Source: Maribellus sp. YY47 (lineage in GTDB: Bacteria; Bacteroidota; Bacteroidia; Bacteroidales; Prolixibacteraceae). Taken from it: 64,000 nucleotides of DNA. Below, one piece after another: positions 1-7,563 of the stretch (positions are counted from its first letter, which is position 1; each line of letters begins with the position of its first letter). The notes under the pieces were generated by a model. That model did no database searches. It saw only the letters and a list, made by a program, of their open reading frames with translations, and was not told the DNA's origin. Where the stretch lies: NCBI RefSeq assembly GCF_023111095.1, contig NZ_JALGYW010000011.1, forward strand, positions 1 through 64,000, in the 5' to 3' direction. Made by a program: the position numbers and the translations under genes.

Positions 1-36
1 AAACAAGATACCATTAAAATTAAAAGCTATAAAAGA

Positions 37-72
37 ACAGACCGTTTCAAAGCTAGCTTTGAAACGGTCTGT
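37..72. repeat. Perfect 36-bp palindrome
   Basis: The two 18-base arms are exact reverse complements with no spacer (half-site core accgtttcaaagct). It lies about 90 bases before the first gene. It has no T-run behind it, so it is not a textbook terminator. It could be the terminator hairpin of a gene left of the window, or an operator for the PAS gene. The rest of 1-160 shows nothing else I can name. Confidence 0.8.
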
Positions 73-160
73 GAATCTATTAACTTAGTCCAATAATCTG
101 TAACGCTTATTTAGGACTAGTCAAATTTTCAACGGAGAAAAAATCAGACAGACAACGACC

Positions 161-1093
161 ATGATTTACGATAAAAAATCCTTCCTCGCCGGAAACATTG
201 AAAATCCGGAGATTCATCAAAAAATTATCGATGCGCTTCCCGTGCCCATCTTTTACCGCGACACCAACGGTGTTTACCAGATGTGCAATGCGGCGCACGA
301 AAGCTTCACGGGTAAAATGAAAGTCGATATAATCGGGAAATCGGTGTATGAAGTTCATTCGAAAGACATGGCCGATATGTATTCGCACCAGGATAATGAA
401 CTGATCAACAATCCCGACGTACAGATTTACAACGCCGAGGTAAAACAAAGCGACGGAAGCAAACATCATGTGATTATCAATAAAGCTGTTATTCGGGACA
501 ACGACGGAAAAATTGTTGGCATTGTCGGATCAATCAACGATGTCACCGAATTGAAAAAAACGCAGCAACGCCTGGAAAAAGCCCAGGAATCGATGGAAGT
601 ATCGTCTCAAATGATCCATAAAATTTCGGCCGGAATTGTAATGGTCGACCGCGACCTGAAAATTGTGGATTCCAACGAAAGTTTTGCCAGGTTGATGGGC
701 TCAGAAACCACAGAACTATACGAAACCATCCCCGGGCTAAAGGGCGCCAAGGTACATGGGCTGATACCTGAGGTAGTGTATAAAATGATTACCAACATGC
801 TGTCGTCGGGGGAAGAAAAGGTGGAGCGCGACTTGAAATTTCACAACAAACTGCTGCATGTTTCTGTACTTACCTTGTATAAAAATCATGTGGTGGGGGC
901 TGTTTTCCGCGACATGTCGGCACCCATGCTGGTGCAGGACGAAATCATCAACCGCGCCCGCCGCATCAATAAAAAAAGCATAGAAACCGTGCAAAAAGTC
1001 GCTTTTCTGTTGGGAGAGAATGCTGCCGAGACCGAAGAATTATTGAATTCGATTATTGAAACTTACCGCTATGGAGACGAGGACAATGCCTGA
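161..1093 (+). CDS. PAS-domain signalling protein with HydS-like tail
   Basis: A 310-residue soluble protein without membrane segments. A first PAS domain covers about residues 20-130 (it opens with DALPVPIFYRDTNG). A short coiled coil (about 130-150) leads to a second PAS-like domain (about 150-260). The last 50 residues, with NRARRINKKSIETVQ and LLGENAAETEELLNSI, resemble the tail that follows the PAS domain in sensory group C [FeFe]-hydrogenase-like (HydS) proteins; this is recalled family knowledge, not a search. The ferredoxin and H-cluster parts are absent and there is only one cysteine. The next gene, a SpoIIE phosphatase, overlaps its end, and that pairing is typical of hydrogenase-sensor loci. 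Inferred role: redox or ligand sensing that feeds the phosphatase. The first in-frame ATG is used as start. Confidence 0.8.
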   Translation: MIYDKKSFLAGNIENPEIHQKIIDALPVPIFYRDTNGVYQMCNAAHESFTGKMKVDIIGKSVYEVHSKDMADMYSHQDNELINNPDVQIYNAEVKQSDGSKHHVIINKAVIRDNDGKIVGIVGSINDVTELKKTQQRLEKAQESMEVSSQMIHKISAGIVMVDRDLKIVDSNESFARLMGSETTELYETIPGLKGAKVHGLIPEVVYKMITNMLSSGEEKVERDLKFHNKLLHVSVLTLYKNHVVGAVFRDMSAPMLVQDEIINRARRINKKSIETVQKVAFLLGENAAETEELLNSIIETYRYGDEDNA

Positions 1094-2267
1094 TTTCCAT
1101 GTTGAAATAGATGTACAGCAACTACGCCCGCGTGGAGAAACGGCTTGCGGCGATGTTTTCCAGTCGAGTATTATTCGCGAAGAAGGACGAACGATCCTGG
1201 TTTTGAGCGATGGAATAGGCCACGGGATCAAAGCGAGCGTACTTGCCACGCTTACCGCTACCATGGCGCTCAAATACGCCCAGCTTCACACCAAGCCTGA
1301 AATTGCTGCACGCATTATTATGGAAACCCTTCCAAAGGGCACGGAAAAAGAAAGTTATGCCACCTTTACCATTATTGAACTGGAAGATGATGGAAAAGTG
1401 AGGATCGTAAATTACGATAATCCGCCGGTTTTGATCATCCGAAACGGCAACCCGATGCAGCCACGCGAATATGAACTTGATATCCGCGGAGCCGAAAACA
1501 CTGGGAAACGTTTGATTTGTCGTGAGTTTATTGCCCGAAAAGAAGACCGCATCCTGTTTATGTCGGATGGAGTTCCGCAGTCGGGGCTCGGTGGCGAGCG
1601 TTATCCCATGGGCTGGGGAATGGAGCTGGTGGAAGATTTTGTTCTCAAACAGATAAGCCGGATGTCCGGTATTTCGGCGACCAAACTGGCACGAAAAATC
1701 GTGAACCAGGCCAGTGTAAACGACAATTTCTCGGTAAAAGATGACACAACCTGCGGCGTGATGTATTTTCGCGAACCCCGAAAATTTATGCTGATCACCG
1801 GTCCGCCTTTTTATAAAATCAAAGACTACGATTTTGTGGGAAGAATCCGGGGTTTTGCAGGCAAAAAAATTATATGTGGCGGCACCACCGCAGAAATCAT
1901 TGCCCGCGAACTCAACCTTTCGGTGGAAATTCAGCATGGGAATAAAAACATTGACACGCTGCCTCCCAGCGCCACCATGGAAGGTTTTGAAATGGTGACC
2001 GAGGGAATTCTCACTCTGGGCAAAGTGGAAGAGATACTCGAAAATTACAACAGCGATACCCGGCTGGAAGACACCCCGCCCGAGGAAGTGGTAAAACTGC
2101 TGCTCCAGCACGATAGTATCGATATTATTGTCGGGACCCGTATTAACTGGGCCCACCAGGACCCGGAGCAACCCATTGAACTGGAGTTACGCAAGTTTGT
2201 TATTAAACGGATTGCAAAAATCCTTATCCACAAATTCTTTAAGAAAGTAAAGATCGAGTATGTATAA
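1086..2267 (+). CDS. SpoIIE/PP2C-type serine phosphatase
   Basis: A PP2C-family, metal-dependent protein phosphatase of the SpoIIE type. Residues about 10-215 carry the metal-site motifs GETACGDVF, LVLSDGIGHG, ILFMSDGVPQSG and DDTTCGVM. The C-terminal 180 residues, with LITGPPFYK and KKIICGGTTAEIIAREL, form the extra domain seen in phosphatases encoded near [FeFe] hydrogenases. Possible starts are TTG 1056, ATG 1071 and ATG 1086. The last is chosen because GAGG precedes it and the protein then begins MPDFHVEIDV. It overlaps the PAS gene by 8 bases, so the two are probably translationally coupled. The substrate is presumably a phosphorylated anti-sigma-antagonist-like protein, but none is visible in the window. 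Confidence 0.85.
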   Translation: MPDFHVEIDVQQLRPRGETACGDVFQSSIIREEGRTILVLSDGIGHGIKASVLATLTATMALKYAQLHTKPEIAARIIMETLPKGTEKESYATFTIIELEDDGKVRIVNYDNPPVLIIRNGNPMQPREYELDIRGAENTGKRLICREFIARKEDRILFMSDGVPQSGLGGERYPMGWGMELVEDFVLKQISRMSGISATKLARKIVNQASVNDNFSVKDDTTCGVMYFREPRKFMLITGPPFYKIKDYDFVGRIRGFAGKKIICGGTTAEIIARELNLSVEIQHGNKNIDTLPPSATMEGFEMVTEGILTLGKVEEILENYNSDTRLEDTPPEEVVKLLLQHDSIDIIVGTRINWAHQDPEQPIELELRKFVIKRIAKILIHKFFKKVKIEYV

Positions 2268-2677
2268 CAACACAGGATGGATCGGCCTGAGAGAAGCTCC
2301 TTCATAAGCTCCTGAATGAAAATGATTTAACCACTAGGGCTGTGATTTAACCTTGACATTGCTGGATCTTGCAATAATCTTATTAGGAACCTATTCTCAC
2401 AAAAAGCAGTTTTATTGAAAAACAGTTTTCAATATGAAATTAATCATTTATTACTTAACATATTTATCATACTATTAAAATTCAATACTAAAATAAATAT
2501 ACTCAGTTTTTGGAACAATCAAACCACCTTGCAGCCACAGTGTTCATAGCCCATTCTCTGGCACAAAGCCATACGGTCAGAATACCCCAAAGAAAGTAAC
2601 AAAGGATATAGTTGTAAATCCATTGTCTTCAAAATCTTTTTAAACACGAACTGAAACTTGAACTTAAACACAAAAAA
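2268..2677. other. 410-base gene-free region with promoter-like repeat
   Basis: AT-rich region before the secreted-protein gene at 2678. It holds a direct repeat aagctcct (2295-2302 and 2307-2314), then GAATGAAAAT followed by two GATTTAAC copies (2324-2331 and 2344-2351, period 20). The same arrangement recurs at 15033-15070. A small hairpin (2414-2433) sits directly before a 14-codon ORF (2434-2478). No tRNA or other RNA gene was recognised. Confidence 0.5.
2314..2371 (+). promoter_or_regulatory. Duplicated promoter block, copy A
   Basis: GAATGAAAATGATTTAAC is followed by 12 bases and a second GATTTAAC. Fourteen bases later comes GATCTTG, which sits where copy B (15033-15090) has a better -7 element. 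The two copies share 17 of 18 bases in the first block, identical spacing, and a downstream TAATC..TT.AGG pattern. The 20-bp period means both half-sites face the same side of the helix, as for a dimeric regulator. Binding by any protein is inference. Confidence 0.45.
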
Positions 2678-3658
2678 ATGAAAAAAATAGTATCAATTGT
2701 CCTCTTATCATTGAGTTTATTTACCGTTCAGGGCAACGAACCTGAGGAGAAACGTCAAATAAAACTTATCAGATATGATAATCTTTCAAAAGAACTCGAT
2801 TATTCCAACACCATCTGTGATACGCTTATAGCTGGTTCGGACACCATTTTACTTGACGAGTCGCCATTGATGCAAAAAATACAGCTCACTAAAACAAACA
2901 CCGATGCTTACTTAAACAGGAAAAATATTTACAATTGCTCGCGTGGATTTATTGCAAAATGGGTAATAATCGACGAAAAGCTGTACCTAACCGGAATACA
3001 GTTTCTTTCTTCTGATGTTGAAAAACAAATAAAAGAACAGATAAAACTACCTCGTCATAAAAACCTCCTGGCCGATTGGGTAAATGGCGATATTAGAGGA
3101 GGGTCAGATGCCGTTAAAACGAATTATGGATATGCTTTCAAAAATGAATTTATCTTCACATTTTCTTCAGGGTCTAAAACATCTGAGGCAATTAGGCGAA
3201 TTCCTTATGGAGCACTTGAAAATAACCAAAAACTGAGTCTTTTTTTTAAGAAAAACAGCGAGACATTACTCTCCACCTTGCTTTCTAGGATCGATTCACT
3301 AATTACCGGCTACGCCACCCAAAATGATACAAGTCGATTTCACGGTACGATAAATATTTATTCCTCAATGGTAGGAGTCTCATACCTAGCGCTTCGGAAT
3401 AGTCAGTCAAGAATCGAGTTAGGTGGGTTCATTCGTGACAAGACATTGGAAGCAATTGGTCTTATCGCTAAAATGAATTTTGTAAATCTCTTCCCGGCAA
3501 AAAGTTTTTATCCTCGCTTCTTAAGAGACGGCATAATCTACATGCCTTATGATATAGAGTACACCTATAATCTTGACAGGCAAATCATCAATACACAACT
3601 AATCTACCAAGTACCACAACAATTAGAAAACGAATTTATCCATCCTATAGCAAAATAA
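2678..3658 (+). CDS. Secreted protein of unknown function
   Basis: Not recognised. It has 326 residues and starts with a likely signal peptide (MKKIVSIVLLSLSLFTVQG), so it is exported to the periplasm or beyond. It shows no further membrane segment, no lipobox and no C-terminal sorting domain. The mature part is rich in Ser, Thr, Lys and Ile, with no metal-site or catalytic motif visible; a segment around residues 85-115 (FIAKWVIIDEKLYLTGIQFL) looks like an antiparallel beta structure. The leader is unusually long if the promoter-like block at 2314 drives it. A short run of A residues, not a clear ribosome-binding site, precedes the ATG, as is common in this phylum. Confidence 0.7.
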   Translation: MKKIVSIVLLSLSLFTVQGNEPEEKRQIKLIRYDNLSKELDYSNTICDTLIAGSDTILLDESPLMQKIQLTKTNTDAYLNRKNIYNCSRGFIAKWVIIDEKLYLTGIQFLSSDVEKQIKEQIKLPRHKNLLADWVNGDIRGGSDAVKTNYGYAFKNEFIFTFSSGSKTSEAIRRIPYGALENNQKLSLFFKKNSETLLSTLLSRIDSLITGYATQNDTSRFHGTINIYSSMVGVSYLALRNSQSRIELGGFIRDKTLEAIGLIAKMNFVNLFPAKSFYPRFLRDGIIYMPYDIEYTYNLDRQIINTQLIYQVPQQLENEFIHPIAK

Positions 3659-3740
3659 TATGAATTGATAATAGATAGGCCTCTACTGACGAAGCGGATC
3701 GCCACTGTTTTCAAACAAATGTGCAATAAATTAGGAATAA

Positions 3741-3779
3741 TCCTACCTTTTTATAGGGTTTCTCCTACCCCGAAGTAGG
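3741..3779. promoter_or_regulatory. Tandem CCTA-N8-TAGG dyads
   Basis: Two inverted repeats, CCTA-N8-TAGG at 3742-3757 and 3764-3779, lie in direct repeat with a 22-bp period; each begins TCCTACC. They sit 34-72 bases upstream of the TAATTTTG -7 element of the stress-protein genes. That is the usual place for a dimeric activator, such as a NarL-type response regulator. The binding protein is unknown. Confidence 0.55.
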
Positions 3780-3812
3780 TTTTCGCCTGTAGCACTCCTC
3801 TTTTTCGAAACC

Positions 3813-3834
3813 TAATTTTGTTCACGAACAAAAT
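3813..3834 (+). promoter_or_regulatory. -7 promoter element with overlapping operator-like dyad
   Basis: TAATTTTG (3813-3820) matches the Bacteroidota -7 consensus TAnnTTTG exactly. It is overlapped by a perfect dyad, ATTTTGTTC-ac-GAACAAAAT (3815-3834), covering the -7 element and the expected transcription start. A protein bound there would block polymerase. No clear -33 TTTG was seen, which fits a promoter that needs an activator at the upstream dyads. Confidence 0.55.
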
Positions 3835-3844
3835 AGGAATAAGA

Positions 3845-4594
3845 ATGAGTGCAAGGTATAGAAACAATCAATCTTCGATATTAATACTGGCCGATTTTTC
3901 GGATGGGAGTTGGCACGCTACTTCTTTTGCAATGCGGTTTCTCTACAAAGAAAATGCTCCGGTTACCCTTTTACAAACCTATCAAAATCCGGGCTGGGGA
4001 CATTTAATGATGCGAAAACTTAGCCCTCACTTAAAGAAAATCACCAAAAACGAACTCAGTGCGCTAAAAACCAGACTGTTAAAATATTTCAGAATTGAAA
4101 GACAAAAAGTAAATACGCTCTCGATTGAAGGGGAGCTGAATTCTGTTCTCAATTTCAAACCCATTATTAACGGGAGGCACAACCTGGTTTTGTCTACCCA
4201 CAATTCGTTTGATGATTCGTGCAAAAGACAAAACGGATGTTTGGAGAAAATCATCGATACAGCCCAAAATCCTTTGTTTATTCTGCCCCAAACGTTTGAA
4301 GGTGAAACATCGAAAAAGATACTGTTTGTAGGAAATCCCTCCAAAAAACCGTCGGAGCAACTAAGCAATGAGGTTCGTGAAATATGCGAAAAAACACAAT
4401 CGAATCTGGAGATACTCTTTGTTGTTAAATCTCAGGAACAAAAAGTAAGCGAGGAACTACAAACTTACTACCGCAAATACTACGAAGGAATTGATGTTTC
4501 CATCAGTACCATTCAGCATAAAACAAAATGTAAAGGGATTAACGCCTACCTGGACAATTCGAACAGAGATTTAATTGTGATTGAAAACGATTAA
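3845..4594 (+). CDS. Universal stress protein-like protein
   Basis: 249 residues of UspA-like alpha/beta fold in two poorly conserved halves. The N-terminal half begins with a strand, ILILADFSDGSWHATSFAMRF, typical of Usp domains; the second half restarts at KKILFVGNPSKKPSEQLSNE. The ATP-loop G-2x-G-9x-G(S/T) motif is not evident, so it may not bind nucleotide. An in-frame TTG at 3818 lies inside the promoter element, so ATG 3845 is chosen. The second stress-protein gene begins 55 bases after the stop, and the two probably share the promoter at 3813. Function is assigned by fold only. Confidence 0.65.
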   Translation: MSARYRNNQSSILILADFSDGSWHATSFAMRFLYKENAPVTLLQTYQNPGWGHLMMRKLSPHLKKITKNELSALKTRLLKYFRIERQKVNTLSIEGELNSVLNFKPIINGRHNLVLSTHNSFDDSCKRQNGCLEKIIDTAQNPLFILPQTFEGETSKKILFVGNPSKKPSEQLSNEVREICEKTQSNLEILFVVKSQEQKVSEELQTYYRKYYEGIDVSISTIQHKTKCKGINAYLDNSNRDLIVIEND

Positions 4595-4649
4595 TGTGGG
4601 GGGTAACGATTCTTACAAAAAGTATAAATAACGATTAAACAGACAAGGC

Positions 4650-5519
4650 ATGGAACAGAAAGCATATAGTATTTTGGCACTTATTTCCCCCAATAAAGAA
4701 GGCGAAACAGTATTAAAAGAAGCGCTGTATTTGCAAAGCACACTCGAGGTAAAGCTTGTTATTTTGAATGTTTTAAAAGAGCCTGGTTTTTTTGAAAGGA
4801 ATTTTCAGGCACAGGAAATAGAAGCAGCCGAAGAAAAGGCAAAAAAAGAGCTGACAAGTTTTGTTGAAAATGTACTTGGAAATCAACTACCCGACGATAT
4901 TGTTATTTCAGCGCGGGCCGGGAATCCGGTGGATGTTCTGCTGGAAAAATCGAAAAGCGACAGTCTTGAATTTATATTGATCGACAAAAGCGACAGTGAT
5001 TATCCGGGAGCTTTGACAAAAGATGAAATTGACAGACTGATTAGCCTGTCGACGTGTCCGGTCTTAACCGTAAACAAAGATTTTGGTGTACCTGCCATAA
5101 AAAATATCGCCATTCCGATCGACATTACCCAATCAACAAAAAAACGATTGTTGTGGGCCACTTTTCTGGCCAAAAAGCACAAGGCAAAAATTACAATTTT
5201 ATCGGCGCTAAAAGCCAACATCAACGAAAAGAAAAGCCTGGCTTTAAAAAACGCACAAAAAATTAAACATCTGTTGTGGGATCATGATATTGAATGTGAT
5301 ATCAAAATACTCAAAGTCTACGACCAGGATGCACACGAGGTAATTCTAAAATACATAAAGGAAGAAAAGCCGGAGTTAATAATCATCCGTACACATCAGG
5401 AATCTATTTTTTCGAATACCAACATCGGAAAATTTGCTTCAGAGATTGTACATGGCAGTAAGCTACCCGTGTTTGCAGTGAACTACACCCCAAATCCCAT
5501 TGACTCACTTTTTCTTTGA
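4650..5519 (+). CDS. Tandem-domain universal stress protein
   Basis: 289 residues with two UspA domains. The first (about 1-142) starts YSILALISPNKEGETVLKEA and ends PVLTVNKDF. The second (about 148-282) starts IKNIAIPIDITQSTKKRLLW and ends with a strand like KLPVFAVNY. Two-domain Usp proteins of this length are common in the phylum. Usp proteins are cytoplasmic and help survival under stress or growth arrest; the client here is unknown. It follows the related gene at 3845, and the V-ATPase operon begins 271 bases downstream. Confidence 0.82.
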   Translation: MEQKAYSILALISPNKEGETVLKEALYLQSTLEVKLVILNVLKEPGFFERNFQAQEIEAAEEKAKKELTSFVENVLGNQLPDDIVISARAGNPVDVLLEKSKSDSLEFILIDKSDSDYPGALTKDEIDRLISLSTCPVLTVNKDFGVPAIKNIAIPIDITQSTKKRLLWATFLAKKHKAKITILSALKANINEKKSLALKNAQKIKHLLWDHDIECDIKILKVYDQDAHEVILKYIKEEKPELIIIRTHQESIFSNTNIGKFASEIVHGSKLPVFAVNYTPNPIDSLFL

Positions 5520-5790
5520 TCCTTACAACGTAATCCGTTAATAGCTCATGAAAACAACAATTATAGTTTCCAGATTAATAAAAGGGATCAGTCCTGTTTC
5601 ATTTGTGTCCAAGAAAATGAGCGTTCCAATGTGTATCTCACATTTCATTTACATGGCTCAATGTATTCGATGGAAGCACCTTTCATTACACTATGCTTTA
5701 TTAAAATAGTTATCCACAACTGTTAACGATTACTCCATTTTTAATAAATATTTCAATCTAAGAAATTTTAGACTTTCAATACAGAACAAC

Positions 5791-7563
5791 ATGAATAATA
5801 ATACAACAAGAACAGGCAAGCTTATATCCATCCAGGATTCGTTGGTAAAAGCCCGGTTTTACGGTAACGTAATAATGGGTGAAACGGCCAATGTAATTGT
5901 GGATGGAAAATCGTTGCAAGCCGAAGTGTTACAGATTATTCCTGATCCCAAAAATGCGGATGCGGGGATTGTTGAAATGCAGGTGTTTGAAGATTTAACC
6001 AGCGCCATGATTGGCGATCTGGTTGAGTTTACAGGAAAACCCCTATCCGTGCTTCTGGGGCCCGGATTATTAACCAGCATTTGGGATGGACTGCAAAATC
6101 CCTTGTACAAGTTAGCCGAACAAAATGCTTACCTGGTGCCCGGGATGAAAGCGCCCGCACTTGACGATCAAAAATTGTGGGATTTTACCCCGTCGGTGGC
6201 CGTTGGCGACAGCGTAACTGGTGGCGATACCATCGGTACGGTTCCGGAAGGAAGATTGAAGCACCGAATTTTGGTTCCGTTCAATTTTGGCCCATGCAAA
6301 ATTGAAAGCATCATCGAAAAAAGCGCTGTAAATATTACCGAAAAGGTTGCTGTTATTGTCGACAGTCAAAACATAAAACACGAGCTGAAACTGGCTTTCC
6401 GCTGGGCGGTGAAATCGCCGATTCCGTTTAAAGAACGCGCCATCCCGAGCCAAACCATTTCAACCGGCGTGCGCGTAATCGACTTGCTGGCACCTGTTAG
6501 TTATGGCGGAACGGTTGGAAACCCCGGTCCTTTTGGCGCCGGAAAAACAGTTTTGCAGCACTCGCTGTGTAAATATGCTTTAGCCGATATTATTATTATG
6601 GCAGCCTGCGGCGAACGTGCCGGCGAGGCGGTGGAAGTGTTTAAGGATTTTGCCGAATTGGAAGATCCGTCAACCGGCGATTCGCTGATGAACCGGATGT
6701 GTATTTTCGGAAATACCAGTTCGATGCCAGTTGCTGCGCGCGAAGCAAGTGTGTTTATTGCACTAACGGTTGGCGAATATTACCGCTACCAGGGCTACAA
6801 CGTGGTGCTTTTGGCCGACTCCACTTCGCGCTGGGCACAGGCGCTGCGCGAGCGTAGTGGTCGCCAGGGCGATATTCCCGGACCCGAGGCTTTCCCAATG
6901 GATATTCCCGATCAGATTAAAGGGATGTACCAACGCGCCGGTGCCGACCACGGAACAGGCGGTTCCTTAACTTTTATAGGAACGGTATCGCCGGCAGGTG
7001 GTAACTTCCAGGAGCCGGTAACGCAGGCAACCATGGATGCCACCGGTGGTTTCTGGGGCCTGTCGCAAGACCGTGCCGATGCAAAAAAATACCCGGCCAT
7101 CGATCCGCTGGTGTACACGTCGTCGGTTTACGACAGCTTTATTTCGTGGACCGACCGCAATAAAATGCTGCAAACGCTTAACGACGCAAACGGTATCGAT
7201 CAAACCATCAGCACCATTGGGTTGAAAAAAGTTCCGGTTGAAAAGTATGTTTTGTACCAAAAAGGCTTGACCATCGATTTCTGTGTGATGCAGCAAAACG
7301 CTTTCCACAAACTGGATGCCTGTACCCGCCCCGAGCGCCTGATTGTGATTAACGAGGCCGTGCAAAAACTGATTGACAGTACAATCAATTTTGCCGGAGA
7401 AGATATGGAAGATGAAGAGGTAAAAGAACTGGTAAAAGCCAGATTCGATGAACTGCGCCAGTGGTGGAAAGACTGGAACACCAGCGCCCAGAGCTTGGAT
7501 GAAATGGCCGTTCTTCCACAAAAAATAGAACAATTTATTTTACAAGAAGAGTACGCACTATGA
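5791..7563 (+). CDS. atpA: V-type ATP synthase subunit A (catalytic)
   Basis: The 590-residue catalytic subunit of a V/A-type rotary ATPase; it forms the ATP-hydrolysing hexamer with B. The P-loop is GPFGAGKT (Lys at about residue 252). LLADSTSRWAQALRE and the 'non-homologous' insert between the N-terminal barrel and the P-loop, which marks A over B, are present. Length matches the family. It is the first gene of a seven-gene operon, and its stop overlaps the subunit B start (ATGA). In the Bacteroidota and Chlamydia operons I know, the E and DUF2764 genes come first, so starting with A is unusual. The 270 bases upstream hold the likely promoter but no exact consensus. Confidence 0.97.
   Translation: MNNNTTRTGKLISIQDSLVKARFYGNVIMGETANVIVDGKSLQAEVLQIIPDPKNADAGIVEMQVFEDLTSAMIGDLVEFTGKPLSVLLGPGLLTSIWDGLQNPLYKLAEQNAYLVPGMKAPALDDQKLWDFTPSVAVGDSVTGGDTIGTVPEGRLKHRILVPFNFGPCKIESIIEKSAVNITEKVAVIVDSQNIKHELKLAFRWAVKSPIPFKERAIPSQTISTGVRVIDLLAPVSYGGTVGNPGPFGAGKTVLQHSLCKYALADIIIMAACGERAGEAVEVFKDFAELEDPSTGDSLMNRMCIFGNTSSMPVAAREASVFIALTVGEYYRYQGYNVVLLADSTSRWAQALRERSGRQGDIPGPEAFPMDIPDQIKGMYQRAGADHGTGGSLTFIGTVSPAGGNFQEPVTQATMDATGGFWGLSQDRADAKKYPAIDPLVYTSSVYDSFISWTDRNKMLQTLNDANGIDQTISTIGLKKVPVEKYVLYQKGLTIDFCVMQQNAFHKLDACTRPERLIVINEAVQKLIDSTINFAGEDMEDEEVKELVKARFDELRQWWKDWNTSAQSLDEMAVLPQKIEQFILQEEYAL

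Noticed and set aside
1122-2171. Long open frame (349 codons) on the minus strand opposite the SpoIIE phosphatase gene
   Set aside because: It is fully antisense to a gene with clear family motifs. The translation is His/Phe-rich with no recognisable domain, typical of a shadow frame.
3818-3844. TTG start that would lengthen the first stress protein by nine residues
   Set aside because: The codon lies within the predicted -7 element and operator dyad, so it would not be transcribed as coding sequence.
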